64,000 nt of DNA from JACKIC01 sp964392305 (GTDB taxonomy: Bacteria; Planctomycetota; UBA1135; UBA2386). Positions 8,142-15,403 of the stretch are shown piece by piece; positions within the stretch are counted from its first letter, which is position 1, and every line of letters begins with the position of its first letter. Made by a program: the position numbers and the translations under genes. The stretch is taken from assembly GCA_964392305.1 (NCBI GenBank), contig CAYMPV010000003.1, forward strand, positions 190,279 to 254,278, written 5' to 3'. Under the pieces are notes generated by a model that worked only from the letters and a program-made list of their open reading frames with translations, was not told the origin of the DNA and did not search any database.

Positions 8142-8974
8142 CCCGCGCGCGCACCAGGCGCATCGGGCGCGTTCGTGCCGCCGTCGATGCCTCCCCGGTC
8201 CGACGGCACGTGTTGGCGGAGGCGTACGAGTGGTTCACCATGTTCGGCGAGCTGACCGACGACGACCACGTCGCGTTCGAGGTCGTCGAGAAGGCGCTCC
8301 GTGGCGGCAAGGACGCACCGATCGAACCCGAGGCCGCCGTCGCCAAGCGCGCGGACAAGGCCCGGTTGGCCTACCACCAACGGACCCGGCCGATCGAGAC
8401 GTGGCCGCCGTCCGTGCGGGCGCTGATCTTTGACGAGGCGCTCTTTGAGGTGGAACCGGTCCGCAACCTCGCACGCGCAGCGATCGCCCTTGAGGTAGTC
8501 CACGGCGGCGACGTCGAGAACCCCGCCTTCATGGCCAGATTCGGGATCCCCGGCTACGGGTGCGTCGGGATGCACATCATGCGGTGGCAGGACCGGCTGT
8601 CGGTGACGCCCTACGAAGACGATGCGACGCGGCTGTGCGTGCGGCTCGACAAGGTGCGCGGGCGCATCGACCACGATGACCCGAACTGGACGACGGTGCA
8701 GGGCAAGGCGATCGCGACGTTCTACGCGAGCGGCGAGCTACCGGACGACGACCTGCACCTGGAGGCCCTGCTCGTCGACGTCGGCCTCGACCTGTTGCAG
8801 GCGCACAAGCGCGGCAAGGACGTGGCAGAGGGGCTCGAGCTGATCCGCAAGTTGGAGCGGGCCGAGGGGGATGAGTTCAAGGGGCTGATCGAGGAACTCA
8901 GCGCGTTGGCTATGGCCTCGCAGCAAACGACGGCCACGGGTGGGGCGCCAGCTTCTGCGAGTGTTGAAGGCTAA
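8138..8974 (+). CDS. Methyltransferase-associated helical protein B, copy 1
   Basis: This is a 278-residue helical protein, third gene of the module, starting in an ATGA overlap. Characteristic segments are HVLAEAYEWFTMFGELTDDD, IFDEALFEVEPVRNLARAA, MARFGIPGYGCVGMHIMRW and ATFYASGELPDDDLHLEALL. The order (helical repeat, EALFEVEPVRNLAR, GW/GI-type turn, PYE...RL, second FxxxGELPDD repeat) matches protein A, so A and B look like an ancient tandem duplication. The close copy is 59030-59830. Function is unknown. The Ala/Gly-rich C-terminal tail is absent from that copy. Confidence 0.75.
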   Translation: MTRARTRRIGRVRAAVDASPVRRHVLAEAYEWFTMFGELTDDDHVAFEVVEKALRGGKDAPIEPEAAVAKRADKARLAYHQRTRPIETWPPSVRALIFDEALFEVEPVRNLARAAIALEVVHGGDVENPAFMARFGIPGYGCVGMHIMRWQDRLSVTPYEDDATRLCVRLDKVRGRIDHDDPNWTTVQGKAIATFYASGELPDDDLHLEALLVDVGLDLLQAHKRGKDVAEGLELIRKLERAEGDEFKGLIEELSALAMASQQTTATGGAPASASVEG

Positions 8975-9206
8975 GTGCGGGGTGTCGCCTACGCAGTGGT
9001 GGGGGTCGCGCCGGTGTGCTCCGCAGGGTCGAGGCGGACCGCGTCATCGGAGTATTGTGTGGCCGGCGCGGCTATTCAGGCAAGCCCGTGCGTTCAGATC
9101 CCGCTGACGGGCGTGCACTGGCCTGGCGTTGACGGGGACCAAATACTGGCTAGACTCTGGAGGATGTGGCGGGTTTGGCCGCCACCCAACGTCGAAGGAG
9201 ATTCTC

Positions 9207-10385
9207 ATGACCACTGCTCGTCCAAGTGATCGGTCTTGGCGACGCTGCGGGCTAAGCACACAGGCTATTGCGCTCGCGCTTCTCGGCTCCTGCAGCGTCT
9301 TCATTCCATCCCACTCCAACTCCTACAAGCATGAGGGAGAATCAGTAGAGATCGAGATGGTTACGGCTCAAGGCCCAGACCAGACGCAGTTCTTCGCTGG
9401 CAGAGATGCCATGGCCTTTGTGGGGCCTGGGCTCGCTGCTGCTGCTGGGGCCGCCCTTGTGGGACTTGCGGTCGACCAGGTCGGAAAGGCAATCGATGAA
9501 GAGGCGGAGAAGCTAGAAGCGCAGCATGGGCAACGAGTAGCCGTAGACAATTTTTGGACTACTACTCCCCCGCAAGAACTTTGGGAGTCTAGAGACCGCA
9601 GGCAAATGTGGCTGCAGGATTACGACGCTGATCCAGCAGGAGCCATCGTGCCGAAGACAGCCACGCAGGTCGGGTATACGGCATCAGAGGTCAACCTTTC
9701 GGCGGCGACACCAACGGACTTGAAGCAGAAGGCAGTGGCTAGTGCTACGCCCCAAGACTTTGAGAAGAGGAAGGCGAGTGGCGACCTGAAGTTGCTAGGG
9801 ACCTTTGCGAGACTTCCCAGATACACTTACTCTGGGTTCAAATATCGTCGTCTCCTTGGCGGAGAGGCGGTATTCGAGTTGGAATGTGAGTTCCAGCGCT
9901 CTACCGATGGCAGCGTCTTCCTGGTGGTTCCGAAAAAGATCATTGTCAAGAAGTCCAAAGCGAAAGTTCTGAGGCTATCTTATTGGCCTTGGCACGCGTG
10001 GTCATGGTTCGCCGATGTCGGTGACGAAGTGGAAGTCGATATCCGCATCGCTATGGACGCAATATGGATAGACGAAAAGCAGAGGCCCCAGATGCAGACC
10101 ATCGGAGCCTTCGACCTGACGAAGCTTCGCTTCGACCTTACCAAACCGTCAGCCTGGCAGGGGACTGACAGGCAAGCGCGGGGCTGGTTCCCTTCGGTGC
10201 CGCGTAGCCACTTCGCAGGCGGAAAGGAGCCGAGTGGAACCGGGGCCTTCTGGCTTGAGGTGCAAGTGACGGAGCGCGATCCGTCGAGTGGGAAGAATCG
10301 CATCGAGAGGGCGGCGAAGTTGGTTCGCGACGAGAGGGACGATCTAGTCGAGGCCGTGCGCGACCTTGGCAAGAACGGCCCGTAG
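9207..10385 (+). CDS. Hypothetical lipoprotein (392 aa)
   Basis: The start at ATG 9207 is supported by a good ribosome-binding site (AAGGAG, 8 bases upstream). An N-terminal hydrophobic stretch ends in a lipobox-like LLGSC, suggesting a lipid-anchored exported protein. A Gly/Ala-rich segment (about 72-90, VGPGLAAAAGAALVGLA) could be a membrane-inserting helix. The rest is mixed, with a basic stretch (VPKKIIVKKSKAKVLR) followed by WPWHAWSWFADVG. No family is recognised. Third-position GC is lower than in the methyltransferase genes, so it may have been acquired separately. Confidence 0.6.
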   Translation: MTTARPSDRSWRRCGLSTQAIALALLGSCSVFIPSHSNSYKHEGESVEIEMVTAQGPDQTQFFAGRDAMAFVGPGLAAAAGAALVGLAVDQVGKAIDEEAEKLEAQHGQRVAVDNFWTTTPPQELWESRDRRQMWLQDYDADPAGAIVPKTATQVGYTASEVNLSAATPTDLKQKAVASATPQDFEKRKASGDLKLLGTFARLPRYTYSGFKYRRLLGGEAVFELECEFQRSTDGSVFLVVPKKIIVKKSKAKVLRLSYWPWHAWSWFADVGDEVEVDIRIAMDAIWIDEKQRPQMQTIGAFDLTKLRFDLTKPSAWQGTDRQARGWFPSVPRSHFAGGKEPSGTGAFWLEVQVTERDPSSGKNRIERAAKLVRDERDDLVEAVRDLGKNGP

Positions 10386-10490
10386 GGCGAGCGCTTTGCT
10401 GCGATCGCCCGCAAGGCAGCCGCCTCCTCTGTCCAGGGTCCGATGCTGGAGGGAATGCGACGCGCCCCAGGAAGCGAGCGCTCCGCACCC

Positions 10491-10811
10491 TCAGCTGCCG
10501 TAGCTTTCAAGGGGGAGCAAGTGCAGCAACGCCCAAATCGGAGACATGACGTGGGTCACACCGCACGCTCGCAAGCGCGATGGCCCTCCACCGTAGATCG
10601 AAGCATCCTGCACGACCGCGCGAATCGCCGTCTGCAGCCGATCGATCGGGACTCGCGCCTCCTGACCGCCTTCCCTGACAACGATGAGCGCCTTTCCGGT
10701 CTCGCGGCCGTAGCGGAACTGCTTGTAGCCGGGCACACCCGCCAGACCCGTGTCACGGAACCGGGCCAGGATTCTCTCCGCCAGCCTCTCAATCGATACG
10801 GGTTTCATCAT
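10491..10811 (-). CDS. Cassette-borne hypothetical protein (106 aa)
   Basis: The start is the first of two adjacent ATGs (10811, 10808), 11 bases downstream of the attC-like site at 10822-10890, the position expected for a gene in an integron cassette. The product is soluble and begins MMKPVSIERLAERILARFRD, with a YKQFRYGRETGKALIVVREG strand-rich centre. It is the last gene of the left array. No attC-like site could be recognised downstream of its stop. No family is recognised. Confidence 0.55.
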   Translation of the reverse strand: MMKPVSIERLAERILARFRDTGLAGVPGYKQFRYGRETGKALIVVREGGQEARVPIDRLQTAIRAVVQDASIYGGGPSRLRACGVTHVMSPIWALLHLLPLESYGS

Positions 10812-10821
10812 GCTGACACCG

Positions 10822-10890
10822 GGTAAACGTCATGGAGCCCGAGCTACGATCGCCGCTGCGGCGATCGCCGGCTCCTGCGTCGGTTTGAGC
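10822..10890 (-). repeat. attC-like cassette recombination site
   Basis: On the minus strand the site runs from GCTCAAAC to ACGTTTACC, with an imperfect inverted repeat whose core is GGAGCCGGCGATCGCC / GGCGATCGTAGCTCGGGCTCC. It begins 5 bases after the stop of the 10896-11147 gene. Its arms deviate from the consensus RYYYAAC...GTTRRRY, so it may be a decayed site. Confidence 0.5.
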
Positions 10891-10895
10891 AGTCA

Positions 10896-11147
10896 TCATG
10901 GCGACGCCCCGCCCGTCAGCAAGAAGAACAGGGGCCCGACGATGAGAGCCACTACCGCCGGGCGTGACACGCGACGTCCATCTCTTGCGTCGAAGAAGAC
11001 CATCGCGAACGCCGTGAGCAGCCCCCAGGCGCAGATCATCAGGCCGAAGCATGAGCCCTCGCAGCGCCCAACCAAGCCACCGGTGACGACCAGAGCCAGA
11101 GCGACGTAGCCGAGCTTGCTTGGCTTCTCATTCGTCGGCTGATCCAC
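10896..11147 (-). CDS. Cassette-borne small membrane protein
   Basis: This is a protein of about 83 residues read from GTG 11147; an alternative TTG at 11162 lies inside the attC core. There are about two or three hydrophobic segments (LGYVALALVVTGGLVG, MICAWGLLTAFAMVFF, AVVALIVGPLFFLLTG), so it is an integral membrane protein. It lies between two attC-like sites and reads in the same direction as the other cassette genes. No family is recognised. Small membrane proteins are frequent cargo in integron cassettes. Confidence 0.5.
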   Translation of the reverse strand: MDQPTNEKPSKLGYVALALVVTGGLVGRCEGSCFGLMICAWGLLTAFAMVFFDARDGRRVSRPAVVALIVGPLFFLLTGGASP

Positions 11148-11156
11148 GGCTGATGT

Positions 11157-11255
11157 GCCCAACGTCTATCACGCTCGGTCGCGGGCCGCGCGCGGGGTTG
11201 CTGGATCTCGCGGTTGCGTGATCGCGCGGTCCGTCGGCTGCTGCGTGGAGTCACG
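11157..11255 (-). repeat. attC-like cassette recombination site
   Basis: On the minus strand it ends in the consensus-type core ACGTTGGGC (11157-11165). The left arm is GCGTGAC, overlapping the stop of the 11251-11616 gene. The arms pair as GCAGCCGACGGACCGCGC against GCGCGGCCCGCGACCGAGC, with an extra inner pairing ATCACGC/GCGTGAT. It is closely similar in sequence to the site at 12418-12517. Confidence 0.6.
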
Positions 11256-11616
11256 CAACATCATCCACCGCGTCTCCGCGAGCAACAACCAAGTGCTTGG
11301 CCTCATGGTCAACGCTCAGCCAGTTGGTGACGTCTTCGGCAGGAAGCAACCCGGACCATCGAATCGCGCCTCGCGAGTCCGCCGAGGCAGGCAGCAACAG
11401 CTCGAAGGTCCAGGCCTCCTGGTCTCTCGGCCCGAACCCGACCCAGGCCTGCCCGCAGATCCGGTTGGGGCTCGCACCGAGGTCGAACGTGTGCGCGATC
11501 AATCCATCGCACCACATGCCGCGCCGTCGGCACTCGTCGACGCCGGCCATCTCGTGTGTCACGCGAAAACTCAGCGCCGTCCAGAAGCTCTCCTCATCCA
11601 TGGCGGCTGCCTGCAT
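11251..11616 (-). CDS. Cassette-borne hypothetical protein (121 aa)
   Basis: The start ATG (11616) sits inside the GTTATGC core of the site at 11613-11723, and the stop overlaps the next attC-like site, so gene and cassette boundaries coincide. The product is soluble, with segments ESFWTALSFRVTHEMAG, GASPNRICGQAWVGFGP and AWTFELLLPASADS suggesting a beta-rich fold. No family is recognised. An internal ATG at 11601 is an alternative start. Confidence 0.55.
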   Translation of the reverse strand: MQAAAMDEESFWTALSFRVTHEMAGVDECRRRGMWCDGLIAHTFDLGASPNRICGQAWVGFGPRDQEAWTFELLLPASADSRGAIRWSGLLPAEDVTNWLSVDHEAKHLVVARGDAVDDVA

Positions 11617-11723
11617 AACGCCTCCGCCGACGAGCCGCGAGGTGCGCGGTGCGCGGTCGAGGGCTTCGGCTCTCGTGGTTGCTTGGTCCGCGCAGATCGC
11701 CGGCTCCTTGCGGTGAGTTGCGC
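11613..11723 (-). repeat. attC-like cassette recombination site (diverged)
   Basis: On the minus strand the right core is GTTATGC and the left arm GCGCAAC. Inner arms GGAGCCGGCGA and TCGCGGCTC are complementary. It follows the stop of the 11746-12402 gene by 22 bases and ends inside the next gene's start. Arm mismatches make it the least certain of the four sites in this array. Confidence 0.4.
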
Positions 11724-11745
11724 GGGGACGGACAGCTTAACGCGG

Positions 11746-12402
11746 TCACAGCGCATGGTCACCTCTCGCTCTCGCCTCCCAGATGGAAGTGTCAACGTCT
11801 CGGATCGGCAACGCAGCAGCCTGCGAAGCGGCCTCAAGGAGGAAGAGCGACTCAACGGCCTTCACCGGCCGGCGAAGCTCCTCTGACACGAAGTCGATGA
11901 TGTGCTTGTCGGGCTTCGTCGTCTGCGCTCCGAACAGCATGCGCAGGTACTGCCATCCGGCGACCTTGAAGCCTTTGATGTGGAGCGCCTTGAACCCGTC
12001 AGGCTGTGACGCTGTGGCCCACCGCTGAAGGATGGCGCTGTGCTGAGCGTGATCGGCGACGTGAACAAGGCGGCCCACGTAGTCCACGACCTCGGCGAGA
12101 ACGCGAGCGCGATCCGCGTGATAGTAGTTGAGCGCCGAGGCGACGAATGCTGCCGGTGATGGGTGGCTGTCGATTAGCCGCGCGAGTTGGTCCACGAATA
12201 GAACCTGTGGGTGCGCGTCCATGAAACGCTCAAGCCGCGGCACGACAAAAACATCGTACTTCCGATTGAGCGAGAGGACGCAGTCGATGACGCGGACGGC
12301 AAGGGGGCGAGACCATGCCGGGTCAACGGAGGGCCGGACTCGAGGCGCAAGCCGAAGCAAAGCATCGCGCAACCGGTCGACCTCGGCTTGATTGATGTGC
12401 AT
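11746..12402 (-). CDS. Cassette-borne HhH-GPD-like protein
   Basis: This encodes a 218-residue helical protein; ATG 12402 lies 15 bases after the attC core at 12418. The C-terminal third (LHIKGFKVAGWQYLRMLFGA, KPDKHIIDFVSEELRRPV, ...DVDTSIWEA) follows the pattern of proteins with a helix-hairpin-helix/GPD glycosylase-like fold (G.K....YL.ML, PD.HI..F, D..IW). Whether it has base-excision activity cannot be told; a catalytic Asp/Lys was not confidently placed. It is a cargo gene in the array. DNA-repair-like domains are unusual but not unknown in cassettes. Confidence 0.55.
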   Translation of the reverse strand: MHINQAEVDRLRDALLRLAPRVRPSVDPAWSRPLAVRVIDCVLSLNRKYDVFVVPRLERFMDAHPQVLFVDQLARLIDSHPSPAAFVASALNYYHADRARVLAEVVDYVGRLVHVADHAQHSAILQRWATASQPDGFKALHIKGFKVAGWQYLRMLFGAQTTKPDKHIIDFVSEELRRPVKAVESLFLLEAASQAAALPIRDVDTSIWEARARGDHAL

Positions 12403-12417
12403 GGGGAGGAGCCCTCC

Positions 12418-12517
12418 GCCCAACGTCTGTCACGCTCATCCGCGGGCCGCGCGCGGTGTTGCTGGGCCTTGCGGTTGCGTGATCGCGCGGGCCATCGACT
12501 GCTGCGAGCAGTTGGCG
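12418..12517 (-). repeat. attC-like cassette recombination site
   Basis: On the minus strand the site runs from CGCCAAC (12511-12517) to ACGTTGGGC (12418-12426). Pairing arms include GCCCGCGCG / CGCGCGGCCCGCGG and ATCACGC/GCGTGA. The stop of the 12527-12808 gene lies 10 bases before it. It is about 75 percent similar to the site at 11157-11255 by eye, so the two cassettes share an attC type. Confidence 0.6.
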
Positions 12518-12526
12518 GCCTGCAAC

Positions 12527-12808
12527 TCACACGAGTCGGTAGTCGAACACAACGAACACTAGCAAGCCAGCCCGGAAGCTGACCTTGGCAGTGAGAAACG
12601 CAGAGCAGGACCTGTTCGGATCATGGACCTTTGCTCGGATCGATCGACGGCTCCAGACCAGAACATCGTAGAGGCCGTCTTCCGACCGCCCCGTGGACTC
12701 GGGAGGACCGAGAGCCTCGATCACATGCTCGACCGTCATCCCTCGATCGAGCGCGACGACCAGCTCGGTGGCCTGTGGCAGATGCTGGAGGAAGTGCGGA
12801 CAAGTCAC
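12527..12808 (-). CDS. Cassette-borne small protein with BamE/SmpA-like motif
   Basis: This is a frame of about 93 codons from GTG 12808, directly after the stop of the upstream gene; GTG 12832 is an alternative overlapping start. The core LDRGMTVEHVIEALGPPEST resembles the GMT..eV...LG.P turn of BamE/OmlA-type folds, and the following strands (LYDVLVWSRR, GLLVFVVFDYRLV) fit. It has no signal peptide in this frame. Its stop is 10 bases from the attC at 12418-12517, so it is probably co-carried with the upstream gene. Confidence 0.45.
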   Translation of the reverse strand: MTCPHFLQHLPQATELVVALDRGMTVEHVIEALGPPESTGRSEDGLYDVLVWSRRSIRAKVHDPNRSCSAFLTAKVSFRAGLLVFVVFDYRLV

Positions 12809-12810
12809 CT

Positions 12811-13584
12811 TCAGCCCTGCCCGCGCAGCCACCGAGGAGTCTGCCCTTGCCTCTGCCGACTTCGAAATGACTGAATCATCCCTTGGAACCCAGCAGTGTC
12901 TCGAAAGCCACCGCCACAAATGACATGGGCCTTGCCTCCGCAGCCCATCAGAAAGGGGTGGAGAAAGCGGGGCGGTCCTTCCTGGGACGTGGTGATGTGC
13001 ACCAGCCATCGCATGTGCTGCATGAAGTAGAACGAAACGCCCCCATTCCATCGCGCCCTTCGAAACGACGTCGAGAATGCATCCATCCCGTCGGGGTCGG
13101 GACACACCGCGAGGAGCATGACCGCGAAGTCGAGATCCTTGCCGGGATCGTCAGCAAGGAGCATCATGCGAAGGCGTTCCGCCACCTCATCTCCCAACCG
13201 GGCTGCGGAAAGAAAGGGCAACCTGGATGCGTGTGAGCGCCAGAGCACGTGCAAGAAGAACAGCTTCAGTCGCGCAGCATCGACGTCCCGGATGATCATG
13301 GGGATCGGGTCTCCCGGCACATCGGGGGGCGTCTTGCGCAGCGTTTCGACTCCAACTTGATCGTAAATCTGAAACCGGTCCTCGCACCCCCTGCACAGGA
13401 TCGTGTCGTCCTTTGCTCCGACACGAGCCCTCTTCTCCCGCACTGCCGGTGACAGTGGAACGCTGTAGATCGTCTCCGCACCGGGATCTTCAACCAAGTC
13501 GCGGACCAGCGCTTTGGGGAAGATGTGGGCATCCGCCATGAGCGCGGCGGCACCGCACATCTTGCACGTCCCTGAAGTCGGCAC
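12811..13584 (-). CDS. HNH-like zinc-binding protein
   Basis: This is a 257-residue protein from GTG 13584. The N-terminal CKMCGAAALMADAHIFPKAL followed by CRGCEDRFQIYDQ gives two Cys pairs and an HIFPKAL segment typical of HNH/ISG3-type zinc-finger nuclease-like proteins (C..C ... H ... C..C). The rest is helical (LFFLHVLWRSHAS, RLRMMLLADDP). It is the first gene of the minus-strand series facing the recombinase. No attachment core was found just upstream, so its status as a cassette gene is uncertain. Nuclease activity is inferred only. Confidence 0.6.
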   Translation of the reverse strand: MPTSGTCKMCGAAALMADAHIFPKALVRDLVEDPGAETIYSVPLSPAVREKRARVGAKDDTILCRGCEDRFQIYDQVGVETLRKTPPDVPGDPIPMIIRDVDAARLKLFFLHVLWRSHASRLPFLSAARLGDEVAERLRMMLLADDPGKDLDFAVMLLAVCPDPDGMDAFSTSFRRARWNGGVSFYFMQHMRWLVHITTSQEGPPRFLHPFLMGCGGKAHVICGGGFRDTAGFQGMIQSFRSRQRQGQTPRWLRGQG

Positions 13585-13841
13585 GCACGGACTCTATCGT
13601 GGCCAGGCCCCCGCATCGCCCATGGGGCCCGTCCGATTCCCTCCCGAATGTGACTGCCGCACGGCGCGCAAACCGACTCTGACGAGCAGGTCGGCCAAGT
13701 AGTCGGCCGTTCGGCCGCGGCCTCTGCTGGTCGAGCCGGCGCCGCCACGGCGGTGTCGATCTTGGGCCGCCGCGGCGCCTGCCGAACTCGCGCCGAATCG
13801 GGACGCATCAACCGTGCCGCGATTTGCCAAATCCGCGCGCG

Positions 13842-13872
13842 CCACCGTTGGTCAACGGTGTTTCAACGGTGG
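13842..13872. repeat. Inverted/direct repeat cluster upstream of recombinase
   Basis: CCACCGTTG (13842-13850), CAACGGTG (13853-13860) and CAACGGTGG (13864-13872) form one inverted and one direct repeat. They lie 136 bases before the recombinase start, in the 420-base gap between it and the cassette genes. It is a candidate recombinase binding or attachment site. No other gene is supported in 13585-14007. Confidence 0.4.
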
Positions 13873-14007
13873 ATTGTGCACAACTGCGACAATTTGAGGG
13901 CCGCCGTGAAGGACGGAGAGCCCCGAGCGGGGAGCCCTCGACTTCGTGGGCGTGATCCCCATGGATCGGTTCCTGCTGCTGGGGTGGCCCGCCAGGAATG
14001 CGGCTTG

Positions 14008-14910
14008 ATGCCTTCGCCCCGGCCATGGCTCAGTGTGGCCGTGAACCTCCAAGCCGCACTCCAAGCGTTCCTCCTGCAACTGCAGGCCGACGGCCGGTCG
14101 CCGCACACCGTCGGGCAGTACCGCCGCCACGTCACCACCCTGACCGCCTGGCTCGCCGAGCGACGGGTGAAGACGGTCGCGAAGCTCTCACCCGACCTGC
14201 TCGCCGCGTTCTTCGCCGACGACGCCGCACGCACGAGCTGCCGCGGCGGCGGCAAGAAGGCCACGTCGCTCAACGCGATGAGGACTTCGATCAGGTGCTT
14301 CTGCACGCACTTGCACGACGCCGGCCTCGTCGCCGCGAACCCCGCCCGGTTGCTGCGGCGTGCACGGTGCGCACCACCACCGCCACGAGCACTTCACGCT
14401 GACGAACAGCAACGGCTGCTCGATGTGCTTGGCGCGGCAGTCGGCGTCGAAGCCGACCGCGACCGGATGCTCGTCGAGTTGTTGCTCGGCACCGGCATCC
14501 GGATCGGCTCCGCCCTCGGCCTCGACGTTGATGACGTCGACTTCGAGCACGGCGAGATCCGGTTGCGCACCGCGAAGAACGACCGCCCCACCACCGCGGT
14601 CCTGCCGGCCGGCGTCGCCACGAAGCTCAGGGCATTCGTCGGCGAGCGCACCACCGGGCCGCTGTTCTTGGCCGGCGACCGGAGGATCACGACGCGGCAC
14701 GCACAGCGCCGGCTCGCCGGGTGGCTGGCGAAGGCCGGGATTGCCGGGCGCAGCGCACACTCGCTGAGGCACTCGTTCGCGGCCGGGTTGCTGGCCCGGA
14801 CCGGGGATCTGCGGCTGGTGCAGGCGGCGTTGAACCACGCGAGCATCGTAAGCACGACGATCTACACGGCGGTCGACCGGGCGCGGCTGCGGGCCGCGGT
14901 CGGCGCGTGA
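14008..14910 (+). CDS. XerC/D-like tyrosine recombinase
   Basis: This is a 300-residue protein; ATG 14008 is chosen because the preceding in-frame codons look non-coding. The N-terminal SAM-like core-binding domain has PHTVGQYRRHVTTLTAWL. The catalytic domain carries the Arg I box (LLGTGIRIGSALGLDVDDVDF), HSLRHSFAAGLL (His-x-x-Arg), LNHASIVSTT (His) and the nucleophile in TIYTAV. Only about 57 residues separate the LPAGV strand from HSLRH, so the extra IntI patch of integron integrases is absent. It is transcribed divergently from the attC-bearing gene series, the arrangement of an integron, but it may simply be a phage or ICE integrase. Confidence 0.85.
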   Translation: MPSPRPWLSVAVNLQAALQAFLLQLQADGRSPHTVGQYRRHVTTLTAWLAERRVKTVAKLSPDLLAAFFADDAARTSCRGGGKKATSLNAMRTSIRCFCTHLHDAGLVAANPARLLRRARCAPPPPRALHADEQQRLLDVLGAAVGVEADRDRMLVELLLGTGIRIGSALGLDVDDVDFEHGEIRLRTAKNDRPTTAVLPAGVATKLRAFVGERTTGPLFLAGDRRITTRHAQRRLAGWLAKAGIAGRSAHSLRHSFAAGLLARTGDLRLVQAALNHASIVSTTIYTAVDRARLRAAVGA

Positions 14911-15041
14911 TCCCGAACTGCGCTCCTTTCCTAGCTCTTCTGGTCTCCAACCAACCACGCCTCGACGCGGCGATTCGGCGCGGGCGCGCATCTCCGACAA
15001 GGTGGCGGTGCTGAACCTCAAGGTCCGCAGCGAAATAGTGC

Positions 15042-15090
15042 CGGCTTCCTGACTCAACCACGAGGTCCGAGCATCAACGTCAGGAAGCCG
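15042..15090. repeat. 12-bp inverted repeat, hairpin
   Basis: CGGCTTCCTGAC (15042-15053) and GTCAGGAAGCCG (15079-15090) are perfect complements around a 25-base loop, about 130 bases after the recombinase stop. It could be a terminator without a T-run or a recombinase site. Nothing else is supported between 14911 and 15403. Confidence 0.5.
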
Positions 15091-15403
15091 ACGAACGGCT
15101 GGGTTGCAGTTGCAAGGCATCCCGCGCCGTTGCCCACTCTGGAAAGAGGGGGCTGGTTGCGCGTTCATGCTTCCCGGAGTGGGAGCTAGGTGGTGACGAT
15201 CAAGCCACCGAGCCTGAACGCGTTGGTGCCAATGGTAGCACTTCCCGGAACGCAGCACCGGACGCGCACACTCGTCTTCGAGGCAGCCTGCAAACCCGGC
15301 CAACCCCGAGACACGATGCCGATCACGTGATAGCTTCTGTCCCGTCGGGCCATCTGTCCAAGAACCAATCCAAGCGGCCTACCAACCCGCATGAGGTGCT
15401 TCC

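Noticed and set aside
10443..10457. 15-base identity (ATGCTGGAGGGAATG) with 62216-62230 near the distal ends of both cassette arrays
   Set aside because: A few shared 15-mers are expected by chance in 64 kb of biased composition, and distances to the arrays differ. It is not taken as a boundary marker.
14008..14910. Calling the tyrosine recombinase intI
   Set aside because: It lacks the insertion between the Arg I region and the HxxR box that defines integron integrases.
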